Shown: positions 48,795 through 59,482 of the stretch, piece by piece
How positions within the stretch are numbered: the first letter of the stretch is position 1
Layout: every line of letters starts with the position of its first letter
Source of the DNA: Pseudomonas frederiksbergensis
GTDB taxonomy: Bacteria > Pseudomonadota > Gammaproteobacteria > Pseudomonadales > Pseudomonadaceae
Reading direction: 5' to 3'
Assembly (NCBI RefSeq): GCF_001874645.1
Contig: NZ_CP017886.1
Span: 2,852,001 to 2,916,000, forward strand
DNA: 64,000 bases
Made by a program: the position numbers and the translations under genes
The notes under the pieces: generated by a model
Seen by the model: only the letters and a program-made list of their open reading frames with translations
Database searches by the model: none
Told to the model about the DNA's origin: nothing

Positions 48795-49754
48795 ATGACT
48801 GAGCCACTGCGCATCGTCTTTGCCGGCACCCCCGAATTTGCCGCCGAACACCTCAAGGCCCTGCTCGACAGCCCTTATGAGATCGTTGCGGTCTACACCC
48901 AACCGGATCGCCCGGCGGGTCGAGGGCAAAAGCTGATGCCGAGCCCGGTCAAGCAACTCGCGCTGGAAAACGGCATTGCCGTGCTGCAGCCGCCGACCCT
49001 GCGCAATGCCGAGGCCCAGGCTGAACTGGCCGCACTCAAGCCGGACCTGATGGTCGTCGTGGCCTACGGTCTGATCCTGCCGCAAGTGGTGCTGGATATT
49101 CCGCGCCTGGGCTGCATCAACAGCCACGCCTCGTTGCTGCCACGCTGGCGCGGTGCGGCGCCGATCCAGCGCGCCGTCGAAGCAGGCGACGCTGAAAGCG
49201 GCGTGACCGTGATGCGCATGGAAGCCGGCCTCGACACCGGGCCGATGCTGCTCAAGGTCACCACGCCGATCAGTGGCGATGACACCGGCGGCAGCCTGCA
49301 TGACCGTCTCGCCGAGATGGGTCCGCCAGCAGTGGTTCAGGCAATTGCCGGTCTGGCCGCCGGCACGCTGGAAGGCGAAGTGCAGGACGACAGCCTCGCT
49401 ACTTATGCGCACAAATTGAACAAAGACGAAGCGCGCATCGACTGGAACCGCCCTGCGGTCGAGTTGGAACGTCTGGTTCGCGCATTCAATCCGTGGCCGA
49501 TCTGCCACAGCACGCTCAATGGCGAAGCGCTGAAAGTGCTCGCGGCCAGCCTCGCCGAAGGCAAGGGCACACCGGGTGAAATCCTCAGCGCCAGCAAGGA
49601 CGGCTTGATCGTCGCCTGCGGTGAACAAGCGCTGTGCCTGACACGTCTGCAATTACCCGGTGGCAAAGCGCTGAACTTCAGCGACGTGTTCAACAGCCGT
49701 CGTGAGAAATTTGCCGTTGGCACTGTCTTGGGCCAAGCGGTGGACGTCCAATGA
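48795..49754 (+). CDS. fmt: Methionyl-tRNA formyltransferase
   Basis: A 319-residue enzyme that formylates initiator Met-tRNA. The N-terminal domain has [19 protein letters not shown], the formyl-folate loop is [20 protein letters not shown], and the catalytic segment is METGLDTG-like ([12 protein letters not shown]). I chose the ATG at 48795; the frame upstream runs through the 66-base gap after def. Its stop overlaps the rsmB start by four bases (ATGA). Confidence 0.97.
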   Translation: MTEPLRIVFAGTPEFAAEHLKALLDSPYEIVAVYTQPDRPAGRGQKLMPSPVKQLALENGIAVLQPPTLRNAEAQAELAALKPDLMVVVAYGLILPQVVLDIPRLGCINSHASLLPRWRGAAPIQRAVEAGDAESGVTVMRMEAGLDTGPMLLKVTTPISGDDTGGSLHDRLAEMGPPAVVQAIAGLAAGTLEGEVQDDSLATYAHKLNKDEARIDWNRPAVELERLVRAFNPWPICHSTLNGEALKVLAASLAEGKGTPGEILSASKDGLIVACGEQALCLTRLQLPGGKALNFSDVFNSRREKFAVGTVLGQAVDVQ

Positions 49755-51061
49755 ACCCGCGTCTGGCCGCCGCCAAAGCCCTGGCCGCCGTCCTTAACGG
49801 CAAGGCTTCGCTGAACAGTTCGTTGCCGACACAACTGGACAAGGTCGAAGACCGCGATCGCGGCTTCACCCAGGACCTGGCCTTCGGCACCGCACGCTGG
49901 CAGCCACGCTTATCGGCGCTGGCGGCCAAGCTGCTGCAAAAACCTTTCAAAGCCGCCGATGCTGACGTCGAAGCGCTGTTACTGGTCGGCCTCTACCAGT
50001 TGCTGTACACCCGCGTCCCGGCCCACGCCGCCATCGGTGAAACCGTGGGCTGCGCCGACAAGCTGAAAAAGCCGTGGGCCAAAGCCTTGCTCAACGCCGT
50101 GCTGCGCCGCGCCCAACGGGAAAGCGAAGCACTGCTGGCCGAGCTTGAGCACGATCCGGTGGTGCGCACCGCTCACCCGCGCTGGCTGCAAAAATCCCTC
50201 AAGGCCTTCTGGCCTGAGCAGTGGGAAGCCATTTGCACCGCGAACAACGCGCACCCGCCAATGATTTTGCGGGTCAACCGTCGTCATCACACTCGCGATG
50301 CCTACCTCGCCTTGCTGAGCGATGCCAGCGTCGCGGCCAAACCGTGCGTGTATAGCCAGGACGGCATCGTGCTCGACACACCGGGCGATGTGCGCCAGCT
50401 GCCGGGTTTCGCCGAAGGCTGGATCAGCGTGCAGGACGAAGCCGCACAACTGGCGGCGGATCTGCTGGACCTGGCACCGGGCCAACGGGTGCTCGACGCC
50501 TGCTGCGCACCGGGCGGAAAGACCTGCCACATCCTCGAAGTCGAGCCAAAACTGGCCGGGGTAGTGGCGGTGGACCTGGAGGCCAAGCGTCTGGTTCGCG
50601 TACGGGAAAACCTTGAGCGGCTGGGCCTCAGCGCCGAATTGATCGCCGCCGACGGCCGCGACACTCAGACGTGGTGGGACGGCAAGCCGTTTCAGCGCAT
50701 CCTGCTCGACGCGCCCTGCTCGGCGACCGGCGTGATTCGCCGGCACCCGGACATCAAGCTGACCCGCCAGCCGGATGATATCGGCGCGCTGGCGGTGCTT
50801 CAGGGCGAACTGCTCGACGCGATGTGGCCGACCCTCGACGTCGGCGGCATCCTGCTGTACGCCACCTGCTCGACCTTGCCGACCGAAAATACCGAAGTCA
50901 TCGAAGCGTTCCTCGCCCGCACGCCGGGTGCTCGCGAGTTGGATATCGCCAGCCAGGCCGGCATCAAGCAACCGCATGGCCGCCAGTTGCTGGCGCAAGA
51001 GGGCGGTCACGACGGGTTCTACTACGCCAAGCTGATCAAGATTGCCGCTGCGCGCGGTTAA
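49751..51061 (+). CDS. rsmB: 16S rRNA (cytosine-967-C5)-methyltransferase
   Basis: A 436-residue methyltransferase. An N-terminal NusB-like RNA-binding domain (about 1-140) is followed by the SAM domain with [16 protein letters not shown]. The catalytic cysteines are in [18 protein letters not shown] and [15 protein letters not shown]. It modifies C967 of 16S rRNA. Also called sun or fmu. It is translationally coupled to fmt and is followed by trkA 27 bases later. Confidence 0.96.
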   Translation: MNPRLAAAKALAAVLNGKASLNSSLPTQLDKVEDRDRGFTQDLAFGTARWQPRLSALAAKLLQKPFKAADADVEALLLVGLYQLLYTRVPAHAAIGETVGCADKLKKPWAKALLNAVLRRAQRESEALLAELEHDPVVRTAHPRWLQKSLKAFWPEQWEAICTANNAHPPMILRVNRRHHTRDAYLALLSDASVAAKPCVYSQDGIVLDTPGDVRQLPGFAEGWISVQDEAAQLAADLLDLAPGQRVLDACCAPGGKTCHILEVEPKLAGVVAVDLEAKRLVRVRENLERLGLSAELIAADGRDTQTWWDGKPFQRILLDAPCSATGVIRRHPDIKLTRQPDDIGALAVLQGELLDAMWPTLDVGGILLYATCSTLPTENTEVIEAFLARTPGARELDIASQAGIKQPHGRQLLAQEGGHDGFYYAKLIKIAAARG

Positions 51062-51088
51062 GCGGACCTCAAGGGAGGGAGTGACTGG

Positions 51089-52462
51089 ATGAAGATCATC
51101 ATCCTCGGCGCCGGGCAGGTGGGCGGCACATTGGCGGAACACTTGGCCAGCGAAGCGAACGACATCACCGTGGTCGACACCGACGGCGAACGCCTGCGTG
51201 ACCTCGGTGATCGCCTCGATATCCGCACCGTGCACGGTCGCGGCTCGCTCCCGACAGTACTGCGCCAGGCCGGTGCCGACGACGCCGACATGCTGGTGGC
51301 GGTAACCAACAGCGATGAAACCAACATGGTCGCCTGCCAGGTCGCGCACACCCTGTTCCACACCCCGACCAAAATCGCCCGGGTGCGCGAAGCCGCGTAC
51401 CTGACCCGCGCCGGCCTGTTCGACAATGACGCGATTCCGGTCGACGTGTTGATCAGCCCGGAACAAGTGGTTACCCACTACATCAAGCGCCTGATCGAGC
51501 ACCCCGGTGCCTTGCAGGTGATCGACTTCGCCGAGGGCAAGGCCCAGCTGGTGGCGGTCAAGGCTTACTACGGTGGGCCGCTGGTGGGTCAGCAACTGCG
51601 CCAGTTGCGCGAACATATGCCGAACGTCGACACCCGCGTGGCGGCGATTTTCCGTCGTGACCGACCGATCCTGCCGCAAGGCGATACGGTGATCGAAGCC
51701 GACGACGAAGTGTTTTTCATCGCCGCCAAAGCGAACATTCGCGCAGTCATGAGCGAAATGCGCCGGCTCGATGAGAGCTACAAACGTATCGTCATCGCCG
51801 GCGGCGGGCAGATCGGCGAACGGCTGGCCGAGGCCATCGAAAGCCGCTATCAGGTGAAGATCATCGAGATGAATCCGGCGCGCTGCCGCTACCTCTCGGA
51901 CACCCTCGACAGCACTGTGGTGTTGCAGGGCAGCGCCTCGGACCGCGACTTGCTGCTGGAAGAGAACATCGCCGACGCCGATCTCTTCCTGGCGCTGACC
52001 AACGACGACGAAGCCAACATCATGTCATCACTGTTGGCCAAACGCCTGGGCGCCAAAAAGGTGATGACCATCATCAACAACCCGGCCTACGTCGACCTGA
52101 TCCAGGGCGGTGATATCGATATCGCCATCAGCCCGCAGCTGGCGACCATCGGCACCTTGCTGGCCCACGTGCGCCGTGGCGATATCGTCAGCGTGCACTC
52201 GCTGCGCCGCGGTGCGGCAGAAGCCATCGAGGCGATTGCCCACGGTGATGCGAAGTCGAGCAAGGTGATCGGCAAGGCCATCGAAAACATCGTCCTGCCG
52301 CCGGGTACGACTATTGGTGCGATCATTCGCGACGAAGAAGTGTTGATCGCCCACGACGACACCGTGATCGAAGCTGGCGACCATGTGATTCTGTTCCTTG
52401 TGGATAAAAAGCATATTCGCGATGTGGAGAAGTTGTTCCACGTGGGGTTGAGCTTTTTCTGA
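51089..52462 (+). CDS. trkA: Trk potassium uptake regulatory protein TrkA
   Basis: A 457-residue cytoplasmic protein with two RCK units. Each begins with a Rossmann motif ([19 protein letters not shown] at the N-terminus and [18 protein letters not shown] near 232) that binds NAD(H) or ATP, followed by a TrkA-C domain. It gates the TrkH/TrkG potassium channel in the inner membrane. No channel gene lies here, as is usual for pseudomonads. GGGAGG precedes the ATG. A perfect DnaA box lies at 52399. Confidence 0.95.
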   Translation: MKIIILGAGQVGGTLAEHLASEANDITVVDTDGERLRDLGDRLDIRTVHGRGSLPTVLRQAGADDADMLVAVTNSDETNMVACQVAHTLFHTPTKIARVREAAYLTRAGLFDNDAIPVDVLISPEQVVTHYIKRLIEHPGALQVIDFAEGKAQLVAVKAYYGGPLVGQQLRQLREHMPNVDTRVAAIFRRDRPILPQGDTVIEADDEVFFIAAKANIRAVMSEMRRLDESYKRIVIAGGGQIGERLAEAIESRYQVKIIEMNPARCRYLSDTLDSTVVLQGSASDRDLLLEENIADADLFLALTNDDEANIMSSLLAKRLGAKKVMTIINNPAYVDLIQGGDIDIAISPQLATIGTLLAHVRRGDIVSVHSLRRGAAEAIEAIAHGDAKSSKVIGKAIENIVLPPGTTIGAIIRDEEVLIAHDDTVIEAGDHVILFLVDKKHIRDVEKLFHVGLSFF

Positions 52463-52474
52463 TCCGACATTGCC

Positions 52475-52548
52475 AAGATCGCAGCCTGCGGCAGCTCCTA
52501 CGCCGAACGGATTTATCCCGTAGGAGCTGCCGAAGGCTGCGATCTTTT
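52475..52548. repeat. REP-type palindromic repeat
   Basis: Inverted arms AAGATCGCAGCCTGCGG and CGAAGGCTGCGATCTTTT surround CAGCTCCTAC...GTAGGAGCTG, 13 bases after the trkA stop. Its T run makes it a likely terminator for the def-trkA group. Confidence 0.87.
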
Positions 52549-52577
52549 GATTCTCCAAGCTTACGAAGAGGCTACCG

Positions 52578-52892
52578 ATGATCGAATCACTGGAAAAAAT
52601 GCTCGCCAAGGGTGTGGATAACTCGCTGCTGCGCTTCGGCCTGGGCAAGGGTTATCTGGATCTGGGCGAAAATGCCAAGGCGGCCGAGCATTTCAGCCGG
52701 TGCGTGGCGTTCGATCCGAAGTACTCGGCGGCCTGGAAGTTGTTGGGCAAGGCTCACTTGGCGCTGGCTGACCATGCCGCCGCCCGCCAGGCCTGGGAGC
52801 AGGGTCTGGAAGCCGCCCGCGCGCACGGTGACAAGCAGGCGGAAAAGGAAATGACGGTGTTTCTGAAGAAGCTTGACCGGCTGGGCAACTGA
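52578..52892 (+). CDS. Small TPR-repeat protein
   Basis: A 104-residue soluble protein made of two or three tetratricopeptide repeats (LRFGLGKGYLDLGENAKAAE, AAWKLLGKAHLALADHAAAR). It has no signal peptide. TPR proteins mediate protein contacts; the partner is unknown. An AAGAGG lies upstream of the ATG. It converges with the PilZ gene, with 16 bases between. Confidence 0.85.
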   Translation: MIESLEKMLAKGVDNSLLRFGLGKGYLDLGENAKAAEHFSRCVAFDPKYSAAWKLLGKAHLALADHAAARQAWEQGLEAARAHGDKQAEKEMTVFLKKLDRLGN

Positions 52893-52908
52893 TCGAAAAA
52901 CGCTCAGG

Positions 52909-53148
52909 TCAAAGGTATCGCAGGCCGATGCCTTCAGCGTCGACCTGCACCACTTCCATGCGCACGCGCGGCGCACCGCACGGCAAATCCTGCACCTGGC
53001 CATAGACCACTGCGCCCTTGGCCAACGCCGCGAGCGTCGGATGCTTCACGTAGACGCCGCTGGCGGATAGGTTGCGGGTTTGGCCCAGGCACTCGCCGAA
53101 GCTCTCGTGCTGGATCTTGATTCGAAATGACTTACGGTGTTCGGACAT
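52909..53148 (-). CDS. Stand-alone PilZ domain, c-di-GMP receptor
   Basis: A 79-residue protein that is only a PilZ domain. Both c-di-GMP motifs are present: RKSFR (RxxxR, residues 5-9) and NLSASG (D/NxSxxG). A typical PilZ ending (VQVDAEGIGLRYL) follows. It is expected to bind c-di-GMP and act on a partner protein. I chose the ATG at 53148; the earlier start in this frame overlaps a DnaA-box region. Confidence 0.9.
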   Translation of the reverse strand: MSEHRKSFRIKIQHESFGECLGQTRNLSASGVYVKHPTLAALAKGAVVYGQVQDLPCGAPRVRMEVVQVDAEGIGLRYL

Positions 53149-53191
53149 CTTCTGCGCCCTTGATTGAACGGTTGTGGATAATCCGAAGAGC

Positions 53192-53243
53192 AAGATCAAA
53201 AGACCGTCCGAACGCGGCCCGAACCTGCGGCAGCTCCTACACG
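53192..53243. repeat. Single REP arm of the variant type
   Basis: The sequence GATCAAAAGACCGTCCGAAC then GCGGCCCGAACCTGCGGC and AGCTCCTACA is the complement of the variant right arm seen at 2310-2350. No matching second arm lies beside it. It is in the gap between the PilZ and acyltransferase genes. Confidence 0.7.
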
Positions 53244-53268
53244 TTATCCACAGATCATGCCAATGGGA

Positions 53269-54156
53269 TCAATACCAGCGCTCTTCGCCTGGCGGACGTT
53301 TCTTGAAGCGCTTCATGCTCCACATGTACTGGCTCGGGTAAGCCCGCACGTACTTCTCGACAATCTGGCTCATGGCTGCGCAGGACGTCTCGGTATCGGT
53401 GCTGTACATCGCCTCGGGCGCGGCTTCCAGGATCACTTTGTAGCCTGAACCGTCCGGCAGGCGCAGGGCGTGCAGGAAGACTCCGACCGCTTTCCCGCCC
53501 GCGAGCATGTTCGGCACAAACTTGCTGGTCAAGGCCTTGGTGGCGAAGAAGGGTACGAAGATCCCGGCGGATTCGGCCGGTTCCGGGTCAGCCGGAATCC
53601 CTACCGCCCCCCCTTTGCGCACTTCCTTGATGACGCTGAGGATGCCTTCCTTGGTGGAGGCCGCCACGCGGTTGCCCAGTTGCACCCGTTGTTTGCGCAG
53701 CAATTCGTCCACGGCCTTGAGCTTGGGTGGACGGTAAAAAATAATCGGTTTGCACTGGCTGCAATAGAAGTGGTTCAACACTTCCCAGTTGCCCAAGTGA
53801 CTGGTAATGCCGACCACGCCTTTGCCGGAAGCCAGCGCGTCCTTGAGCACATCGAGGCCTTCGACTTCACGCACCAGATCGATGGAGCGCTGGGCCGGCC
53901 AGATCCAGGCGCAGGCACTTTCGGTCAATGATTTGCCGATGTCCATCAGGCTCTGTCCCACTAAACGCTCGCGCTCGGCGGCGTCCATGTCCGGGAAACA
54001 CTTGGCAAGGTTGATGCGCACCACGTCGCGGGAACGGTTGGGGGTTTTCCACATGACCCAGCCAATCGCCGCGCCGACCGCTTGCACCGCCCGCCACGGG
54101 AGCAGGGCAAACAAACGCAGAGCGCCTACCAGCAAGGCGCCTTTAAACTTATCCAC
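53269..54156 (-). CDS. Lipid A-type lysophospholipid acyltransferase (LpxL/HtrB family)
   Basis: A 295-residue inner-membrane acyltransferase with one N-terminal membrane segment. The catalytic motif is HLGNWE (H-x4-E) in GVVGITSHLGNWEVLNHFYC. Further family motifs are IFYRPPKLKAVDELL and GILSVIKEVRKGGAVGIPAD. It transfers a secondary acyl chain to lipid A. It is distinct from the plsC gene at 58483. A PilZ gene lies downstream on the same strand. Confidence 0.9.
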   Translation of the reverse strand: MDKFKGALLVGALRLFALLPWRAVQAVGAAIGWVMWKTPNRSRDVVRINLAKCFPDMDAAERERLVGQSLMDIGKSLTESACAWIWPAQRSIDLVREVEGLDVLKDALASGKGVVGITSHLGNWEVLNHFYCSQCKPIIFYRPPKLKAVDELLRKQRVQLGNRVAASTKEGILSVIKEVRKGGAVGIPADPEPAESAGIFVPFFATKALTSKFVPNMLAGGKAVGVFLHALRLPDGSGYKVILEAAPEAMYSTDTETSCAAMSQIVEKYVRAYPSQYMWSMKRFKKRPPGEERWY

Positions 54157-54207
54157 AGGTCACTCCTGATCTTCTAATCCGACGTCATGATCCGTATCAC
54201 GAGCCGG

Positions 54208-54771
54208 CTATTCTAACCGCCCATTGCGCAAGATGGCGTAACGATCACAATCGGTGGTGTGATCCATGACCATGCCCGAGGCCTGCATCAACGCGTAGCA
54301 GATGGTCGGGCCGACAAAGGTGAAGCCGGCTTTTTTCAGACCTTTGCTCATCTCCACGGCGACCGGCGTCACGGCCGGCACTTCGCTGCGATCCTTGAAA
54401 TGATTGATCTTCGGGACGCCGCCGACAAACGACCAGAGCAGCTCCACCGGGTCCTCCAGCGCCATCCAGGCCTGGGCATTGCGCCGGGCGGCGTTAAGCT
54501 TGAGACGGTTGCGGATGATCCCCGGATCGAGCATCAAATCGTCGATCTCAGCGTCACTCATCTGAGCCACCCGCTGTACATCGAAGCCAAACAACACCTC
54601 ACGGTAGCGCTCGCGTTTCTTCAGCACGGTGATCCATGACAGACCGGCCTGGAACCCTTCGAGCAAAAGCAACTCGAACAAGCGCTGCGCATCGCGTAGC
54701 GGTACGCCCCACTCTTGATCGTGATAAGCCATGTACAACGGATCTTCGGAACACCAAAAGCAGCGTGGCAT
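54208..54771 (-). CDS. tag: DNA-3-methyladenine glycosylase I
   Basis: A 187-residue repair glycosylase that removes 3-methyladenine from DNA. It starts [20 protein letters not shown], the zinc ligands being the first Cys and a His in this stretch with His/Cys in [12 protein letters not shown]. The family core [20 protein letters not shown] and [16 protein letters not shown] are present. The start ATG at 54771 is in a frame that is otherwise open only through antisense sequence. It is divergent from glyQ. Confidence 0.95.
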   Translation of the reverse strand: MPRCFWCSEDPLYMAYHDQEWGVPLRDAQRLFELLLLEGFQAGLSWITVLKKRERYREVLFGFDVQRVAQMSDAEIDDLMLDPGIIRNRLKLNAARRNAQAWMALEDPVELLWSFVGGVPKINHFKDRSEVPAVTPVAVEMSKGLKKAGFTFVGPTICYALMQASGMVMDHTTDCDRYAILRNGRLE

Positions 54772-54852
54772 AAGGCTCCAGGGGGCGTGCGGACGAACGA
54801 ATCGGGTATACTCCCGCTCTTTAAATCGCAGCCCAAGAAACAGGTGAATTTC

Positions 54853-55806
54853 GTGAGCCAGCCTACGCCAGCCGTGCGTACCTTCCAAGACTTGATCCTC
54901 GCCCTCCAGCAATACTGGGCCGAGCAAGGTTGTGTGGTACTTCAGCCCTACGATATGGAAGTAGGCGCCGGCACTTTCCATACTGCCACGTTCCTGCGCG
55001 CCATCGGCCCGGAAACCTGGAACGCCGCTTATGTGCAGCCCAGTCGTCGCCCGACTGACGGCCGCTACGGCGAAAACCCGAACCGTCTGCAGCACTACTA
55101 CCAGTTCCAGGTAGTTCTGAAGCCGAACCCGGACAACTTCCAGGAACTGTACCTGGGCTCCCTCAAGCACGTGGGCCTGGACCCATTGGTGCACGACATC
55201 CGTTTCGTCGAAGACAACTGGGAGTCGCCGACCCTCGGTGCCTGGGGTCTGGGCTGGGAAGTCTGGCTCAACGGCATGGAAGTGACCCAGTTCACCTACT
55301 TCCAGGCAGCGGGCGGCATCGAGTGCTACCCGGTGACCGGCGAGATCACTTACGGTCTCGAGCGCCTGGCCATGTACCTGCAAGGCGTGGATTCGGTCTA
55401 CGACCTGGTCTGGGCTGACGGTCCGTTCGGCAAAGTGACCTACGGCGATGTGTTCCACCAGAACGAAGTGGAGCAGTCGACCTACAACTTCGAACACGCC
55501 AACGTCGAGAAACTGTTCGAACTGTTCGACTTCTACGAAAGCGAAGCCAAGCGCCTGATCGAACTCGATCAACCGCTGCCACTGCCGAGCTATGAAATGG
55601 TGCTGAAGGCCTCGCACACCTTCAACCTGCTGGATGCACGCCGGGCCATCTCGGTGACGGCGCGTCAGCAATACATTCTGCGTGTCCGCACCCTGGCGCG
55701 TTCCGTTGCGCAAGCCTATTTGCTGGCTCGGGCCAAGCTGGGCTTCCCGATGGCGACCCCGGATTTGCGTGATGAAGTGTTGGCTAAGCTGGAGGCTGCA
55801 CAATGA
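54853..55806 (+). CDS. glyQ: Glycyl-tRNA synthetase alpha subunit
   Basis: A 317-residue catalytic subunit of the alpha2-beta2 enzyme. It contains [40 protein letters not shown] and [20 protein letters not shown], the class II synthetase motifs of GlyQ. The start is a GTG at 54853 with AGGTGA five bases upstream; another GTG lies at 54844. The stop overlaps the glyS start (ATGA). It is divergent from tag. Confidence 0.97.
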   Translation: MSQPTPAVRTFQDLILALQQYWAEQGCVVLQPYDMEVGAGTFHTATFLRAIGPETWNAAYVQPSRRPTDGRYGENPNRLQHYYQFQVVLKPNPDNFQELYLGSLKHVGLDPLVHDIRFVEDNWESPTLGAWGLGWEVWLNGMEVTQFTYFQAAGGIECYPVTGEITYGLERLAMYLQGVDSVYDLVWADGPFGKVTYGDVFHQNEVEQSTYNFEHANVEKLFELFDFYESEAKRLIELDQPLPLPSYEMVLKASHTFNLLDARRAISVTARQQYILRVRTLARSVAQAYLLARAKLGFPMATPDLRDEVLAKLEAAQ

Positions 55807-57857
55807 GTGCTCAAGATTTCCTGGTTGAACTGGGCACCGAAGAGCTGCCACCCAAGGCCCTTAACACCCTGGCTGAAGCGTTCCTCGCCGGTATCGAGAA
55901 GGGCCTGCTGGCCGCTGGCCTGGGCTTTGAAGCCAAACAGGTCTATGCCGCACCGCGTCGCCTGGCCGTGCTGATCACCGCACTGGCCACTCAACAGCCG
56001 GATCGCAGCATCAACCTCGACGGTCCGCCACGTCAGGCCGCCTTCGATGCCGAAGGCAACCCGACCCAGGCTGCCCTGGGTTTTGCCAAGAAGTGCGGCG
56101 TCGAGCTGAGCGAAATTGATCAGAGCGGGCCGAAGCTGCGTTACAGCCAAAACATCGCCGGCAAGCCGACCGCCAGCCTGTTGCCGACCATCGTCGAAGA
56201 TTCGCTGAACGACCTGCCGATTCCCAAGCGCATGCGCTGGGGCGCTCGCAAGGAAGAGTTCGTTCGTCCAACCCAATGGCTGGTGATGCTGCTCGGCGAC
56301 CAGGTTGTCGACTGCACTATCCTCGCCCAGAAGGCCGGTCGCGATTCCCGTGGTCACCGCTTCCATCACCCGCAAAGCGTGCGCATCACTTCGCCCGCCA
56401 ACTACCTGAACGACCTGCGCGCGGCCTACGTGTTGGCCGATGCCAATGAGCGCCGCGAGCTGATCAGCAAGCGCACCGCCGAGCTGGCAACGATGCAGGA
56501 AGGCACCGCGATCGTGCCGCCGAGCCTGCTCGACGAAGTGACCGCGCTGGTGGAATGGCCAGTGCCGCTGGTGTGCTCGTTCGAGGAGCGTTTCCTCGAT
56601 GTGCCGCAAGAAGCCCTGATCACCACCATGCAGGACAACCAGAAGTACTTCTGCCTGCTGGATGCCGACGGCAAGTTGCTGCCACGTTTCATTACCGTGG
56701 CCAACATCGAGAGCAAAGACCCGCAGCAGATCATCGACGGTAACGAGAAAGTGGTTCGCCCACGTCTGACCGACGCCGAATTCTTCTTCAAGCAAGACAA
56801 GAAGCAGAAACTCGAAGACTTCAACCTGCGCCTGCAGAACGTGGTGTTCCAGGAAAAACTCGGCAGCGTCTACGATAAGGCCGAGCGCGTTTCCAAACTG
56901 GCCGCGTTCATCGCGCCACACATTGGCGGCAACGCCCAGTGGGCGGCGCGTGCCGGCCTGCTGTCGAAGTGTGACCTGGCGACCGAGATGGTCGGCGAGT
57001 TCCCGGAGATGCAAGGCGTCGCCGGTTACTACTACGCCCTCAACGATGGCGAGCCGGAAGATGTCGCACTGGCGCTGAACGAGCAATACATGCCGCGCGG
57101 TGCCGGCGCCGAACTGCCGACCACCCTGACCGGTGCGGCCGTGGCAATCGCTGACAAGCTCGACACCCTGGTCGGGATCTTCGGTGTCGGCATGCTGCCA
57201 ACCGGTAGCAAAGACCCGTATGCCCTGCGCCGTGCCGCGCTCGGCGTGCTGCGGATCCTGATCGACAAGAAGCTCGAACTCGACCTGACCGACGCCGTGG
57301 CCTTCGCCGTCGCCGCGTTCGGCGCCAAGGTCAAGGCTGCCGGCCTGGCTGATTCGGTGCTGGAGTTCATCTTCGACCGTCTGCGTGCCCGTTACGAAGA
57401 CGAAGGCGTGGATGTCGCCACCTACCTGTCGGTTCGTGCCCTGAAACCGGGCTCGGCCCTGGACTTCGATCAGCGCGTACAAGCGGTGGAAGCGTTCCGC
57501 AAACTGCCGGAAGCCGCTGCACTGGCCGCGGTAAACAAGCGCGTATCGAACCTGCTGAGCAAACTTGAAGGCAGCGTGCCGACCACCGTTGAAGCCAAGT
57601 ACTTCGACAACGCCGCTGAATTCTCCCTGTACTCGGCGATCCAGCAAGCGGATCAAGCGGTGCAGCCAATGGCTGCGGCCCGTCAGTACCGCGAATCGCT
57701 GGCGCGTCTGGCCGCGTTGCGCGAGCCGGTCGATGCGTTCTTCGAAGCGGTGATGGTCAACGCGGAGGACGCCAAGGTCCGCGCCAACCGTTATGCGTTG
57801 CTGGCACGTTTGCGTGGCCTGTTCCTCGGCGTTGCCGACATCTCGTTGCTGGGCTGA
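55803..57857 (+). CDS. glyS: Glycyl-tRNA synthetase beta subunit
   Basis: A 684-residue beta subunit. It starts [20 protein letters not shown], has [20 protein letters not shown] and the HD-like and anticodon-binding C-terminal domains, ending [16 protein letters not shown]. It binds tRNA-Gly and supports charging by GlyQ. It is coupled to glyQ and followed by gmhB. The long antisense frame across it is not a gene. Confidence 0.97.
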   Translation: MSAQDFLVELGTEELPPKALNTLAEAFLAGIEKGLLAAGLGFEAKQVYAAPRRLAVLITALATQQPDRSINLDGPPRQAAFDAEGNPTQAALGFAKKCGVELSEIDQSGPKLRYSQNIAGKPTASLLPTIVEDSLNDLPIPKRMRWGARKEEFVRPTQWLVMLLGDQVVDCTILAQKAGRDSRGHRFHHPQSVRITSPANYLNDLRAAYVLADANERRELISKRTAELATMQEGTAIVPPSLLDEVTALVEWPVPLVCSFEERFLDVPQEALITTMQDNQKYFCLLDADGKLLPRFITVANIESKDPQQIIDGNEKVVRPRLTDAEFFFKQDKKQKLEDFNLRLQNVVFQEKLGSVYDKAERVSKLAAFIAPHIGGNAQWAARAGLLSKCDLATEMVGEFPEMQGVAGYYYALNDGEPEDVALALNEQYMPRGAGAELPTTLTGAAVAIADKLDTLVGIFGVGMLPTGSKDPYALRRAALGVLRILIDKKLELDLTDAVAFAVAAFGAKVKAAGLADSVLEFIFDRLRARYEDEGVDVATYLSVRALKPGSALDFDQRVQAVEAFRKLPEAAALAAVNKRVSNLLSKLEGSVPTTVEAKYFDNAAEFSLYSAIQQADQAVQPMAAARQYRESLARLAALREPVDAFFEAVMVNAEDAKVRANRYALLARLRGLFLGVADISLLG

Positions 57858-57867
57858 GGAGCTACTG

Positions 57868-58401
57868 TTGAAACTGCTGATTCTCGATCGGGACGGAGTG
57901 ATCAATTACGACTCCGACGCTTACATCAAGTCGGTGGAGGAGTGGATTCCGCTCCCCGGCTCGATCGAAGCCATCGCGCAGTTGAGCAAGGCCGGCTGGA
58001 CGGTAGCGGTGGCTACCAACCAGTCAGGCATTGCTCGCGGCTACTACGATGTCGCTACCCTCGACGCCATGCACGAGCGCTTGCGCGCGTTGGTGGCGGA
58101 GCAGGGCGGCGAACTCGGCCTCATCGTCTATTGCCCTCACGGGCCGGACGAAGGCTGCGACTGTCGTAAGCCCAAACCCGGCATGCTTAAAACCATTGCC
58201 GCACATTACGACGTGGCGCTGACTGACCTATGGTTCGTCGGCGACAGTCTCGGTGACCTGAAGGCGGCAAAAGCCGTCGACTGTCAGCCAGTTTTGGTAA
58301 AAACCGGAAAAGGCGAAAAGACGCGGGGCTTGACCCTTCCGGCTGGCACCTTGATTTTTGACGATCTGGCGGCGATTGCCGCAGAACTTATCTACAACTA
58401 G
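57868..58401 (+). CDS. gmhB: D-glycero-beta-D-manno-heptose-1,7-bisphosphate 7-phosphatase
   Basis: A 177-residue HAD-family phosphatase in the LPS core heptose pathway. Motif I is LILDRDGVINYDSD, and the zinc-binding loop CPHGPDEGCDCRKPKPGM marks GmhB. VGDSLGDLKAAKAV is motif IV. The start is a TTG at 57868 with GAGGAG six bases upstream and no useful ATG nearby. It is 10 bases after glyS in the same operon. Confidence 0.95.
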   Translation: MKLLILDRDGVINYDSDAYIKSVEEWIPLPGSIEAIAQLSKAGWTVAVATNQSGIARGYYDVATLDAMHERLRALVAEQGGELGLIVYCPHGPDEGCDCRKPKPGMLKTIAAHYDVALTDLWFVGDSLGDLKAAKAVDCQPVLVKTGKGEKTRGLTLPAGTLIFDDLAAIAAELIYN

Positions 58402-58482
58402 GCTCTTCTGACATCCTGATCAAGGACTGTTCGGGAAGCGCTTTTAACAGGCGGGCACAGCCCCGCAACGGTAAATGCGGCC

Positions 58483-59253
58483 ATGTCGATCTTGCAGGCA
58501 ATCAGAACCTTTCTTTTTTACCTGCTGCTGGGCACCAGCTCGTTGCTCTGGTGCAGCCTGAGCTTTTTTATCGCGCCTTTTTTACCGTTCAAGGCGCGCT
58601 ACCGTTTCATCAACGTCTACTGGTGCCGCTGCGCACTGTGGCTGAGCAAGGTGTTCCTGGACATCCGCTATGAAGTCAAAGGCGCCGAGAACGTCCCCGA
58701 CCAACCGTGCGTGATTCTGTCGAACCACCAGAGCACCTGGGAAACGTTCTTCCTGTCGGCCTACTTCGAGCCATTGAGCCAGGTGCTCAAGCGCGAATTG
58801 CTGTATGTGCCGTTCTTTGGTTGGGCGATGGCCATGCTGCGACCGATCGCCATCGACCGCGACAACCCGAAAGCCGCGCTCAAGCATGTGGCGAAGAAGG
58901 GCGATGAGCTGCTCAAGGACAATGTCTGGGTGCTGATTTTTCCGGAAGGTACCCGCGTTCCGTTCGGCACGGTCGGCAAGTTCTCTCGTGGTGGCACGGC
59001 GTTGGCGGTCAATGCGCAGTTGCCTGTGCTGCCAATCGCCCATAACGCCGGCAAGTTCTGGCCGAAAACCGGTTGGTTCAAAAAACCTGGCACCATCACC
59101 GTGGTCATCGGTGCGCCGATGTATGCAGAAGGCACCGGCCCACGGGCGATTGCCGAGCTCAACGACCGTGCCGCGGCCTGGAACGAACAGACCCAACGGG
59201 ACATGGGTTCGCTGCCGCCACAGCCCGCTGCGGCAGATAAAGAGGCTGTCTGA
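58483..59253 (+). CDS. plsC: 1-acyl-sn-glycerol-3-phosphate acyltransferase
   Basis: A 256-residue membrane acyltransferase that makes phosphatidic acid from lysophosphatidate. It has an N-terminal hydrophobic region (FLFYLLLGTSSLLWCSLSFF), the catalytic block NHQSTWETF and the phosphate-binding block FPEGTR. In the catalytic block the usual H-x4-D is H-x4-E, as in some Pseudomonas LptA-type enzymes. It follows gmhB after 81 bases. A perfect DnaA box (59259-59267) starts five bases after its stop. Confidence 0.92.
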   Translation: MSILQAIRTFLFYLLLGTSSLLWCSLSFFIAPFLPFKARYRFINVYWCRCALWLSKVFLDIRYEVKGAENVPDQPCVILSNHQSTWETFFLSAYFEPLSQVLKRELLYVPFFGWAMAMLRPIAIDRDNPKAALKHVAKKGDELLKDNVWVLIFPEGTRVPFGTVGKFSRGGTALAVNAQLPVLPIAHNAGKFWPKTGWFKKPGTITVVIGAPMYAEGTGPRAIAELNDRAAAWNEQTQRDMGSLPPQPAAADKEAV

Positions 59254-59381
59254 GCTTCTGTGGATAACCTGTGTACCGTTTTGTTGAAAAGCGTCTTATT
59301 TGTTATCTAAATTTATGATTTATATAGATATTTCTTAAGCTCATAAAACGCAGGAAAACGTGCATAAGTTTTCACGACGCA

Positions 59382-59409
59382 AAAAAAAACCGGCTATTGG
59401 CGCCGGTTT
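59382..59409 (-). terminator. Leftward rho-independent terminator beside the insertion sequence
   Basis: On the minus strand, the stem AACCGGC/GCCGGTT (loop of seven) is followed by nine T. It lies six bases outside the left inverted repeat of the IS element. It would end a transcript coming from the right, namely the FecR-CHASE2 operon before the IS inserted. Rightward, only three T follow, so it is weak for plsC. Confidence 0.8.
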
Positions 59410-59427
59410 AATGAGATGGTCACCCCC

Positions 59428-59468
59428 ACACCCTGCGAGGGCTACGCTTTCGCAGGGTGTTTTGTTTT
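59428..59468 (+). terminator. Hairpin with T tract in the transposase leader
   Basis: A perfect 11-bp stem (ACACCCTGCGA, 11-base loop, TCGCAGGGTGT) is followed by TTTGTTTT, immediately before the transposase ribosome site. It looks like a terminator that shields the transposase gene from outside transcription, or a structured leader used in recombination. Confidence 0.6.
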
Positions 59469-59482
59469 CGGAGGCCATCATC

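Larger units (their letters stand above)
53173..54157. other. Cluster of three perfect DnaA boxes
   Basis: DnaA boxes lie at 53173-53181 (TGTGGATAA), 53244-53252 (TTATCCACA) and 54149-54157 (TTATCCACA). They flank the LpxL-type acyltransferase gene. Function is not shown. Confidence 0.45.

Noticed and set aside
55716..57905. 729-codon leftward open frame opposite glyS
   Set aside because: It is an antisense shadow of glyS, which has all family motifs and is coupled to glyQ.
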